A stretch of DNA of 10,564 nucleotides, taken from NCBI GenBank assembly GCA_947384055.1, contig CANDFO010000079.1, positions 1 to 10,564 on the forward strand. Direction: 5' to 3'. A program made the position numbers and the translations under genes. This document shows, piece after piece, positions 1 through 5,648 of the stretch (the first letter of the stretch is position 1; every line of letters starts with the position of its first letter). This stretch comes from an uncultured Flavonifractor sp. Lineage in GTDB: Bacteria; Bacillota; Clostridia; Oscillospirales; Oscillospiraceae. The notes under the pieces are model-generated. The model searched no databases, had not been told where the DNA came from, and saw nothing but the letters and a program-made list of their open reading frames with translations.

Positions 1-331
1 AATGACAAAATTTCTTCGGCGTTTTCTTACAATTTCATATCGGCGTTGACACCTTTGCGGATAATTCCATTTTGGCACAAGATTTGCTTTACAATAAGCG
101 GATTGACTTGGAGCAGAAAGAGGCTGTGGTTTATGAAGTCCTATCATTCTTACATCTTACATGGAATTAGCTTCAAAATATTAGGACATCAGCACTTGCA
201 AACAACGGCAGCCCCCTCTGCTATCCGAGTAGGAAGTCAAGGCCCGCCTAAATGCGGACCGCCGCTTTTCGGCCTATCTAAAGCGGTTTATCCAAATCCT
301 TTTGGAGGATCAGCACACAGAGAATTTTACA
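1..331. other. AT-rich stretch, probably decayed element DNA
   Basis: No intact gene can be supported here. The plus-strand frame that opens after a stop at 3-5 reads about 54 codons to a TAG at 168-170. It looks protein-like (acidic and leucine-rich towards its end), but it has no credible start codon, so it may be the tail of a broken gene. A 7-bp inverted repeat (CCGCTTT at 262-268, AAAGCGG at 280-286) could form a weak hairpin. A GGAGG at 304-308 has no start codon at a usable distance. Base composition differs clearly from the GC-rich genes further right, which fits foreign or decaying DNA. No promoter could be assigned with confidence. Confidence 0.3.
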
Positions 332-976
332 ATGGCGCTTTTCGATAAAGAGGGCTGTCTACTGAACCTCTTTGGCGGGGCGGCGATCCGGGTGCGGCTG
401 GAGCAGAACGGGATCGGGACCGGAAGTATTTGGCGTATGGACACAATCGGTCCCAATGCTGTAACCGTTGGCCTGTGTGAGAAAAAGGCCCTGCATAGCA
501 TCAGAACGGAGAATTTTCATCCGCATCTTTGGAGTCAAAGCCTCTATTTCACGCCGATCCAGATGAATGATTACTATAATCCCTCAAAAAAGCTGGATTT
601 TGGCGGGATTGCCATCTGTGTGCCGGAGACGGAGGAACGTGGTGAATACGCTATGCTGGCCCATGCAATTGCATATGAAACAATTATGAATATGCACTTT
701 GGACAGGCAGCCAACGCCCTCTATACCATTGCTGAACTGCGGGAGATATTTGCCTCCATTGATATGGCGCTGGGCGAGTATCGGGGTAGCGCCGATTTGC
801 TGACAGATCTCCAGGCTTGGGACAATCAATTTCTCGATAAAATGACCAACTATGATGGGCGTGAAATAATTATCCCCACATTTCCCATCAAGCATGATGA
901 GGAGGAACCTCGAAAGCGGCTGGCCGCTGATGTGGCGGGAGGGAGTACCGCTGCAATCCTGACAGAGGCCGGCTAG
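332..976 (+). CDS. Hypothetical protein, mobile-element associated
   Basis: This is an open frame of 214 codons from ATG 332 to TAG 974-976. I do not recognise the family. The predicted protein is soluble, with no membrane segment or signal peptide visible, and has a charged, basic-acidic C-terminal tail rich in E, K and R. The frame is open 10 codons further upstream to a TTG at 302, but neither start has a well-placed ribosome binding site. The gene may therefore have lost its true N-terminus at a recombination junction near 300. It lies beside truncated replication genes of an integrative or plasmid element, so accessory origin is likely. The codon usage and protein-like composition support real coding descent; expression is doubtful. 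It could also be a chimera whose last residues come from another fragment. Confidence 0.5.
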   Translation: MALFDKEGCLLNLFGGAAIRVRLEQNGIGTGSIWRMDTIGPNAVTVGLCEKKALHSIRTENFHPHLWSQSLYFTPIQMNDYYNPSKKLDFGGIAICVPETEERGEYAMLAHAIAYETIMNMHFGQAANALYTIAELREIFASIDMALGEYRGSADLLTDLQAWDNQFLDKMTNYDGREIIIPTFPIKHDEEEPRKRLAADVAGGSTAAILTEAG

Positions 977-1032
977 GGTGAGATGTGAGGTGGGAGGACG
1001 AAATCAACACCATAGGAGAGGTGAGGGGACAT

Positions 1033-1164
1033 ATGCTGGACGAGATTATGCGGAAGTGTCTGGAATGGGCAAATGGCCTGTTGGACAAGGAAACCGCCCC
1101 GACTGCGGATACAGCCAAGGCGGTTCGGAGATTGGTCGAAACGGCGATCATGTGGCGGCGCTGA
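1033..1164 (+). CDS. Small ORF, 43 aa, possibly truncated
   Basis: This small frame runs from ATG 1033 to TGA 1162-1164. It has a very good ribosome binding site, a purine run containing AGGTGAGGGG ending about 5 nt before the ATG, which is the main reason to call it. The product begins MLDEIMRKCLEWANGLLDKE, reads as a short helical acidic/basic protein, and ends in MWRR. Small helical proteins of this kind are common in clostridial conjugative elements, but I cannot name a family. The stop lies only a few bases from the point where the RepA relic on the other strand is broken (about 1165-1170), so the C-terminus may be an artefact of the junction. Confidence 0.4.
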   Translation: MLDEIMRKCLEWANGLLDKETAPTADTAKAVRRLVETAIMWRR

Positions 1165-1170
1165 CCGGCG

Positions 1171-1302
1171 ATAGAGCAGCTTGGAGTCCGTGAACAGGTG
1201 CTTAAACCGGGGGTGGGTGATAAGCTGGCAGGGGATGCGGAAATAGGTAAACTGCATCGCCTCGTCGCCGTAGAAATAACTCGAAAAATTTATATCCGGC
1301 AT
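1171..1302 (-). pseudogene. Truncated replication initiator (RepA_N N-terminus)
   Basis: The minus-strand frame from ATG 1302 encodes 44 residues that look like the start of RepA_N-family replication initiators of Firmicute plasmids and integrative elements. A short acidic/aromatic leader (SSYFYGDEAMQF) is followed by the characteristic YFRIP and a conserved DSKLLY helix. In intact members the chain continues after LLY with a Gly-Leu-rich helix and an LDRM-type motif. Here it switches abruptly to unrelated Arg/Pro-rich residues, so the homologous part ends near 1171. The frame stays open to 973, but the extra 65 residues are the antisense of the neighbouring small ORF and are not RepA-like. 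Without the winged-helix DNA-binding core the product cannot start replication. Identification is by motif memory, not alignment. Confidence 0.6.
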
Positions 1303-1321
1303 AGCCGTTGCCTCTTTTGGG

Positions 1322-1363
1322 GCATGAAAAAAACACGATTTGACAACCGTGCTTTTTTCATGC
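1322..1363 (-). terminator. Hairpin in the leader of the repA relic
   Basis: Arms 1322-1337 and 1348-1363 pair at 15 of 16 positions around a 10-nt loop. Read on the minus strand, a GCACG/CGTG core is followed by seven T residues, the form of an intrinsic terminator. The A-run opposite makes it potentially bidirectional. It sits between the predicted minus-strand promoter and the repA start codon, so it could act as an attenuator in the replication-gene leader. Confidence 0.5.
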
Positions 1364-1402
1364 TGTTGGATTTTGTCGCAAAGGCTTGATTTCGGATGAC
1401 TG

Positions 1403-1441
1403 CTCGTAAATTTTGTTGTTTTATAAATGGTTCTTTACGAG
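1403..1441. repeat. 8-bp inverted repeat, CTCGTAAA / TTTACGAG
   Basis: CTCGTAAA at 1403-1410 and its exact complement TTTACGAG at 1434-1441 are separated by 23 bp. On the minus strand the second arm falls in the spacer of the predicted repA promoter and the first lies downstream of its -10 box. The arrangement suits a repressor operator, but it could also be chance in AT-rich DNA. Confidence 0.35.
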
Positions 1442-1447
1442 TGTAAA
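1420..1447 (-). promoter_or_regulatory. Predicted sigma-A promoter for the repA relic
   Basis: On the minus strand TTTACA (1447-1442) and TATAAA (1425-1420) are spaced by 16 bp, a reasonable vegetative promoter. Transcription would start near 1412, run through the hairpin at 1322-1363 and reach the repA start at 1302. This is based on motif matching only. Confidence 0.4.
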
Positions 1448-1515
1448 TCACAGTAAAATCAATGTTTTTTAAGGGCAGCGGAAAACGGGGCGGCATAGAC
1501 AAGTGAACAACAGCA

Positions 1516-1555
1516 CAGAAAATGGGCGATGTCGGCAAGACGCCGCCCGTTTCTG
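1516..1555 (+). promoter_or_regulatory. Leader stem-loop upstream of the second replication relic
   Basis: CAGAAAATGGGCG (1516-1528) can pair with CGCCCGTTTCTG (1544-1555), leaving a 15-nt loop and one small internal mismatch. It stands directly upstream of the terminator hairpin at 1568-1601. The pair of structures in one leader looks like an attenuation or antisense-RNA controlled unit, as is usual for replication genes. No promoter could be placed confidently for this direction. Confidence 0.35.
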
Positions 1556-1567
1556 CGTCCCGGCCAG

Positions 1568-1601
1568 CGCCGCAGATTATGAAAAGTCTGCGGCGTTTTT
1601 T
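1568..1601 (+). terminator. Intrinsic terminator/attenuator before the second relic
   Basis: The perfect 9-bp stem CGCCGCAGA (1568-1576) / TCTGCGGCG (1587-1595) has a 10-nt loop and is followed directly by six T residues (1596-1601). This is a textbook rho-independent terminator on the plus strand. It lies only about 30 bp before the ATG at 1633, so it probably attenuated the replication gene rather than ending an upstream gene. Confidence 0.7.
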
Positions 1602-1632
1602 CATGTCCAGACACCGAAAGGAGCGGAGGTCC

Positions 1633-1758
1633 ATGCCAGTATTCCGCGTGAGGAGGAGCAAGGGGTACACGGTCATGTCCAACTACCACCTGCGGGACAA
1701 ATCCCTGTCCCTGAAGGCCAAGGGCCTGCTGTCGCAGATTTTGTCACTCCCGGAGGAC
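1633..1758 (+). pseudogene. Truncated replication-type HTH protein of an integrative element
   Basis: ATG 1633 follows a strong binding site (AAAGGAGCGGAGG, ending 4 nt before the start). The first 42 residues, beginning MPVFRVRRSKGYTVMSNYHL and including a KAKGLLSQILSLPED stretch, match what I know as the N-terminus of helix-turn-helix/DnaD-like replication proteins of clostridial conjugative elements. Normally the chain continues after LPED with an aromatic-rich segment (WDY-type) and the rest of the winged helix. Here it reads into the antisense of the MATE gene end and stops at 1816-1818 after 19 unrelated residues. The homology therefore ends at about 1758. The product would be non-functional. 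The frame is also open upstream to 1522, but the SD and homology fix the start at 1633. Confidence 0.65.
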
Positions 1759-1768
1759 AGCGGCCCTG

Positions 1769-3154
1769 CTATTCTGCGGAGCTGTCCAGCTCTTTTCGCC
1801 GGGCCTCCAAAATTTTAGGAAAGCGGCGGAGAAAGACCAGTCCGGTGCAGGTAGCGGCGAGGAAATCCGCCACAGGCTCCGCCAGATATACGGCGAACAC
1901 CTGGTTGTTCGTAAGGATCAGCGGGAGAATAAAGACCAGAGGGATCAGCAAAATCACCTTCCGCAACAGGGCCAGGAAAAGGGAAATTTTTGCCTGTCCC
2001 AGAGCTACGAAGGTCTGCTGGCAGGCGTTTTGAATCCCCATCATAAACGTACAGCCCATATAGACCCGCAGCACCCGCACGGCGGCCTCCACCAGCTCCG
2101 GCTTATCATTGAACAGGGCCACAAAAACACCGGGGAAGAGCTCCACCGCCGCCCACACCAGAGTGGATAAGGTCAGGGTACTGCGGAAAAGCAGGCGGAA
2201 AGCCTTTTTCACCCGGTCCAGCTGGCCTGAGCCGTAATTAAACCCGACAATGGGCTGAGCGCCCTGGGCCAGCCCCTGCAAAGGCATAAAAAAGACCTGC
2301 TTGATGCTGCTGCATATGGTAATCGCCCCTACGTACAGGTCGCCGCCGTAATATTTCAGGGAGGAGTTGAGGGCGATGTTCACCAGACTTTCGGTGGACT
2401 GCATGATAAAGGGGGAGACGCCGACGGCCACCACCGGGGCCAGCACCGAGGGTCGTATGCGCAGATACTTCATCTGAAGGCGCAGTCTGGAACGTTTCCC
2501 CAGCAGAAAAGCCAATACCCACACCGCCGACAGCCCCTGGGCCAGGACGGTGGCCAGCGCCGCCCCCCGCACACCCATATGGAGTCCAAAAATGAAGACA
2601 GGGTCCAGCAGGATATTGGTAATCGCTCCGATGAGCACCGTGGCCATGGAAAAGCCGGCAAACCCCTGGGTGGTGATAAAATTGTTCAGGCCCAGGGCAC
2701 ACTGGACAAAAACGGTTCCCCACAGGTAGATACCCAGGTAATCGGCAGCATATCCAATGGTGTTTCCGCTGGCCCCGAAGAGAAGGAGCATAGGCTCCTT
2801 CCACAGCTGGAATACCGCCGTTACAACCGCAGAGATCAACAGCAGCAGGGCAGCGCAGCTGCCTAAAATCTCATTAGCCCGTTCGGTCTGTCCCTCTCCC
2901 ATGCAGATAGCGGAGCGGGAGCCTCCGCCCACCCCCACCAGGGCAGACAGGGCGGAGATGAACATCAGAACGGGAAAGCACACCCCCAGCCCGGTGAGGG
3001 CCATGTCCCCCACGTCTGGAATCCGGCCGATGTACATGCGGTCCACAATATTATACAGGGCGTTGATCAGCTGGGCGGCAATGGCGGGCAGCGCCAGACG
3101 GAAAAGCAGGCTCCCTACCCGGTCCCGTCCCAGGTCGTTTGCTGGTTTTGACAA
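1769..3154 (-). CDS. MATE family efflux transporter
   Basis: The product is a 461-residue membrane antiporter of the multidrug and toxic compound extrusion family, which exports cationic compounds against a Na+ or H+ gradient. The size fits a 12-helix MATE protein (usually 440-460 aa). The start has the family hallmark of a first helix beginning LLFRLALPAIAAQLINALYN and then VDRMYIG. The mid-protein repeat has a QGLAQGAQPIVGFNYG segment, which resembles the conserved start of the second six-helix half. I chose TTG at 3154-3152 because AAGGTGA, a near-perfect anti-SD complement, ends 5 nt before it and the protein then starts exactly at the family N-terminus. The frame runs further to an ATG at 3271, but those 39 residues come from the inserted repeat element. 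The gene was probably translated with the HD gene upstream. Its stop is about 10 bp from foreign DNA, with no terminator visible. Substrate is unknown. Confidence 0.9.
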   Translation of the reverse strand: MSKPANDLGRDRVGSLLFRLALPAIAAQLINALYNIVDRMYIGRIPDVGDMALTGLGVCFPVLMFISALSALVGVGGGSRSAICMGEGQTERANEILGSCAALLLLISAVVTAVFQLWKEPMLLLFGASGNTIGYAADYLGIYLWGTVFVQCALGLNNFITTQGFAGFSMATVLIGAITNILLDPVFIFGLHMGVRGAALATVLAQGLSAVWVLAFLLGKRSRLRLQMKYLRIRPSVLAPVVAVGVSPFIMQSTESLVNIALNSSLKYYGGDLYVGAITICSSIKQVFFMPLQGLAQGAQPIVGFNYGSGQLDRVKKAFRLLFRSTLTLSTLVWAAVELFPGVFVALFNDKPELVEAAVRVLRVYMGCTFMMGIQNACQQTFVALGQAKISLFLALLRKVILLIPLVFILPLILTNNQVFAVYLAEPVADFLAATCTGLVFLRRFPKILEARRKELDSSAE

Positions 3155-3165
3155 TCCAATCACCT

Positions 3166-3176
3166 TAATTTCTATG
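3166..3176. repeat. Target-site duplication, left copy
   Basis: TAATTTCTATG here is identical to 3380-3390, on the other side of the hairpin-rich element. An 11-bp direct repeat flanking terminal inverted repeats is the signature of transposition. Confidence 0.7.
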
Positions 3177-3379
3177 AGCCTGTCGAAAAAGGCCCTTGGC
3201 CTTTTTCGACAAAGGGGATACGGCCTGCTGCGCGCACCCTTTGGGCACACTTGCAGGCCGAGCAGTGTCATTTCCGAGGCACATGTCCTCGAAAATGACC
3301 GATTCTGACTTTATTTTGCCGCCTTTGGGCGGCAAAACTCTGCGAGGCTTTTCCACGGGGGAAGTTTTTCGACAGTCTG
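3177..3379. mobile_element. MITE-like non-coding element with terminal inverted repeats
   Basis: This element of about 203 bp lies between the HD and MATE genes. Its ends match as AGCCTGTCGAAAAA (from 3177) and, on the other strand, AGACTGTCGAAAAA (from 3378), 13 of 14 identical. It is flanked by an exact 11-bp direct repeat. It codes for nothing convincing. Inside are four hairpins: 3181-3211 (14-bp perfect stem, 3-nt loop, beginning within the left terminal repeat), 3221-3260 (8-bp stem), 3267-3299 (12 of 13 paired) and 3314-3337 (10-bp perfect stem, TTTG loop). It carries no transposase, so it would have been moved in trans. It separates two genes that were probably one operon and could terminate or attenuate the transcript. 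The transposase family is not identifiable from this copy. Confidence 0.75.
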
Positions 3380-3390
3380 TAATTTCTATG
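3380..3390. repeat. Target-site duplication, right copy
   Basis: This is the second copy of TAATTTCTATG, identical to 3166-3176. It lies 5 bp past the stop codon of the HD gene (in that gene's direction). Confidence 0.7.
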
Positions 3391-3395
3391 TCCCA

Positions 3396-3986
3396 TCAGA
3401 GGGGGGCGTCTTCACGTTCCAGGAAATAGGCGGCCTCCATATCCGCCACCGACAGGGCAAAAGCCAGGGGGTACTGCTGGAGGGCCTGTCCCACCATGCG
3501 GCTGTCCTCACCTCCGGAAAAGCCCATATGCCAGCGGATTGCCATGGCCTCGTCGCGGGTTAAGCGCATAAATCCGGAGATAATGTACACGGACTTCTCC
3601 CCATGACCGTAAGGCAGGGAGTCCTCGTAGAAGAACGTGGGCACTGCCTGCCACTTGCCGTCGGGTCCCTTCACATTGCGGGTGCCGGACTTATAGCACC
3701 CGGTCTTGCACACATCGTGGAGCAAGGCGGCGATGGCGGCGCTCTCCCCGCTGAACTCCAGACCGTAGAGCTCCCGCACCCGCTCCCGCTCCAGATAGGC
3801 GGTCAGACAGTGGTAGACATTGACGCTGTGGTCGCACAGTCCGCCGGCATAAGCTCCGTGATACCGGGCTGAGGCGGGGGATGTGAAAAAATCGCTCTTG
3901 TGCTCCAGATAGTCCAGCAGGGCCTCCGCCCCTTCCCGGCGGATGTGGTCCCGGTAAATCTGGATAAATTCCTCTTTGGCGCTCAT
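3396..3986 (-). CDS. HD-domain phosphohydrolase
   Basis: The 196-residue protein has the metal-binding pattern of HD-superfamily phosphohydrolases: H53 in a GGLCDHSVNVY segment, H90-D91 in LLHDVCK, H128 in GHGEKS, H153 in RWHMG and D182 in SVADME. The HGEKS and RWHMG blocks resemble the HD part of YhaM-type 3'-5' exoribonucleases, but the RNA-binding OB domain is absent, so the substrate (nucleotide or nucleic acid phosphodiester) is open. The start is ATG 3986, because a GGAGGT site lies 5 nt upstream; the frame extends 15 codons further without one. A promoter is predicted at 4040-4069. The gene was probably the first of a two-gene operon with the MATE gene before insertion of the hairpin element. 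The location should be cytoplasmic, as no signal or membrane segment is seen. Confidence 0.85.
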   Translation of the reverse strand: MSAKEEFIQIYRDHIRREGAEALLDYLEHKSDFFTSPASARYHGAYAGGLCDHSVNVYHCLTAYLERERVRELYGLEFSGESAAIAALLHDVCKTGCYKSGTRNVKGPDGKWQAVPTFFYEDSLPYGHGEKSVYIISGFMRLTRDEAMAIRWHMGFSGGEDSRMVGQALQQYPLAFALSVADMEAAYFLEREDAPL

Positions 3987-4039
3987 GGCGTACCTCCTTT
4001 TTTGGGCGGGAACTCTGAGGGGGCTTTTCAAGTTGTTTG

Positions 4040-4069
4040 ATTATAGCACACAGAACAGCTCCGGCGCAA
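4040..4069 (-). promoter_or_regulatory. Sigma-A promoter for the HD/MATE operon
   Basis: On the minus strand TTGCGC (4069-4064) and TATAAT (4045-4040) are 18 bp apart, with TG one base before the -10 (extended -10). Transcription would start near 4033, giving a leader of about 47 nt to the HD start codon. Confidence 0.6.
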
Positions 4070-4091
4070 GAGCGGAGGCGTGCGGTTTTGC

Positions 4092-4120
4092 TTGCGTCCT
4101 GACCCGTTCTGCGGTAAAAT
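4092..4120 (+). promoter_or_regulatory. Sigma-A promoter for thiI
   Basis: TTGCGT (4092-4097) and TAAAAT (4115-4120) are exactly 17 bp apart. Transcription would begin near 4127, diverging from the HD promoter. The leader to thiI would be about 127 nt and contains the hairpin at 4166-4197. Confidence 0.5.
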
Positions 4121-4165
4121 AGCAGAGTGAAGGACACGGCCGCCAGTATTTTATGGGAGCATACC

Positions 4166-4197
4166 AAAGGCGGCGCGGTGCATGACGCCGCCCTTTT
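4166..4197 (+). terminator. Terminator-like hairpin in the thiI leader
   Basis: GGCGGCG (4169-4175) pairs with CGCCGCC (4186-4192) around a 10-nt loop, flanked by AAA before and CTTTT after. The GC-rich stem plus short T-tract could terminate or attenuate transcription coming from the promoter at 4092-4120. The T-run is short, so efficiency is uncertain. Confidence 0.45.
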
Positions 4198-4253
4198 GAT
4201 ACTTTTACAGCGGAACGGGGGAGAACCGCCGCCGCAGGAAAGGAACAGGCAGT

Positions 4254-5420
4254 ATGAATGAGATGATTCTCCTAAAGCTGGGCGAGCTGGTGCTCAAGGG
4301 CCTTAACCGCCGGAGCTTTGAGGACAGGCTGGTAGGCAACGCCCGGCGCAGGCTTAAGGATTTAGGCAGGTTCCGGGTGTATACCAAGCAGTCCACCATG
4401 TATGTGGAGCCGATGGACGCGGACTGCGACATGGACGGAGCGTGGATGGCCATGTCGCGGCTGTTCGGCGTTGTGGGTCTCTCCCGGGCCCGGGCCTGTG
4501 AAAAGAACGCCGGAGCCATGCTGGAAACCGCCAAGGCCTATCTGGACCAGGAACTCCGGACGGCCAGGACGTTTAAGGTGGAGTCCAAGCGGGCGGACAA
4601 ATCCTTCCCCATGACGTCCATCCAGCTGTCCCAGTATGTGGGCGGAGAGCTCCACGACGCCTATCCCCATCTCCAGGTGGATGTCCACAATCCGGAGCTC
4701 ACTGTCCATCTGGAGGTGAGGGATTATGCCGCCTATGTCCACGCCGGGCCGGAGCCCGGTGCGGGCGGCCTTCCGGTGGGGATCGGCGGGCGGGCGGTGA
4801 GCCTGCTGTCCGGCGGAATTGACTCGCCGGTGGCCTCCTGGATGATCGCCAAGCGGGGGATTGCTTTGGAAATGGTGCACTTTTTCTCTTATCCCTACAC
4901 CTCACCGGAGGCAAGGGAGAAGGTTTTGGAACTGGCGCGGCTGCTGACCCCCTGGTGCGGACACATGATGGTCCATGTCGTTCCCTTCACGGCCATACAG
5001 GAGGAGCTGCGGCGGTCCTGTCCGGAGGAGCTCTTTACCATACTGATGCGCCGGTTTATGATGCGGATTGCGGAAAAGGTGGCCCAGCGATGCGACGCCG
5101 GAGCCATCGTCACAGGGGAGAGCCTGGGGCAGGTGGCCAGCCAGACTATGGAGGCGATGCGGGCCACCGGCGCGGTATGCTCGCTGCCCATTCTCCGGCC
5201 GGTGGTGGGGATGGACAAGGAGGAGATTGTACGTCTGGCCAGAAAAATCGGTACATTTGACACCTCTATCCTGCCCTATGAGGACTGCTGTACGGTCTTT
5301 ACGCCCCGTCACCCCCGCCTGCGGCCCCCGCTGGGGGAGCTGGAGGCGGCCGAGGCCGTGCTGAATGTGGAGCAGCTGGTGCGGGAGGCCGTGCAGGGAA
5401 TCGAACGAGTCAGAGTTTGA
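4254..5420 (+). CDS. thiI: tRNA 4-thiouridine synthase ThiI
   Basis: ThiI adenylates uridine 8 of tRNA and transfers sulfur from a cysteine desulfurase persulfide to make 4-thiouridine. In many bacteria it also passes sulfur to ThiS for thiamine synthesis. The 388-residue chain has an N-terminal ferredoxin-like plus THUMP region (about 1-165), which binds the tRNA acceptor stem. It is followed by a PP-loop ATP pyrophosphatase domain with SGGIDSP at 186-192. A conserved cysteine pair, C345-C346 in EDCCTVF, is the probable sulfur-transfer site. There is no C-terminal rhodanese domain, as in many Firmicutes and unlike the longer enterobacterial enzyme. An AGGAAAGGA site ends 9 nt before the ATG. 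No cysteine desulfurase (nifS/iscS type) is adjacent in this window, although thiI often sits beside one. The enzyme is cytoplasmic. Confidence 0.93.
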   Translation: MNEMILLKLGELVLKGLNRRSFEDRLVGNARRRLKDLGRFRVYTKQSTMYVEPMDADCDMDGAWMAMSRLFGVVGLSRARACEKNAGAMLETAKAYLDQELRTARTFKVESKRADKSFPMTSIQLSQYVGGELHDAYPHLQVDVHNPELTVHLEVRDYAAYVHAGPEPGAGGLPVGIGGRAVSLLSGGIDSPVASWMIAKRGIALEMVHFFSYPYTSPEAREKVLELARLLTPWCGHMMVHVVPFTAIQEELRRSCPEELFTILMRRFMMRIAEKVAQRCDAGAIVTGESLGQVASQTMEAMRATGAVCSLPILRPVVGMDKEEIVRLARKIGTFDTSILPYEDCCTVFTPRHPRLRPPLGELEAAEAVLNVEQLVREAVQGIERVRV

Positions 5421-5456
5421 GCCGTGTCCGCTGTTTGGATCTCCCGCTGATCCGGC

Positions 5457-5494
5457 CGGCGCTTCACCTGCTGCGAGGAAGAGGCGAAGCGCCG
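5457..5494 (+). terminator. Possible hairpin after thiI
   Basis: CGGCGCTTC (5457-5465) and GAAGCGCCG (5486-5494) are exact complements with a 20-nt loop. No T-tract follows directly; the nearest is a GTTTTT at 5515-5520, so this is at best a poor terminator. The remainder of the 5421-5648 gap shows a 7-bp inverted repeat (CACGGCC 5572-5578, GGCCGTG 5599-5605) but no confident promoter or gene. Confidence 0.3.
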
Positions 5495-5648
5495 CCGACG
5501 CCGGGGCTGTGCGCGTTTTTACACCAGAGGGATAAGCTGGCAGAACCGCCGGCAAAATAAGAACCTGTATTCACGGCCCCCAATAAATCCCTCGGCCAGG
5601 CCGTGTTTGCGGTTGTGCATACGGGCTCTTAACGTGGGGGTGAACCTG

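Noticed and set aside
46..348. A 100-codon plus-strand frame in the AT-rich left end
   Set aside because: The residue composition is not protein-like, there is no ribosome binding site, and a neighbouring frame (6-170) looks more coding. Treated as non-coding or decayed.
973..1170. Downstream part of the RepA-like minus frame as a genuine RepA C-terminus
   Set aside because: Residues after the DSKLLY motif bear no resemblance to RepA and are antisense to the small ORF at 1033-1164.
1503..2033. A 176-codon plus-strand frame spanning the replication relic and the MATE 3' end
   Set aside because: It crosses the terminator hairpin and the junction in a frame other than the recognised relic; the second half is antisense to MATE.
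3177..3379. A CRISPR array or riboswitch in the hairpin-rich block
   Set aside because: There are no regularly spaced identical repeats with unique spacers, and the terminal inverted repeats with target duplication explain it better as a transposable element.
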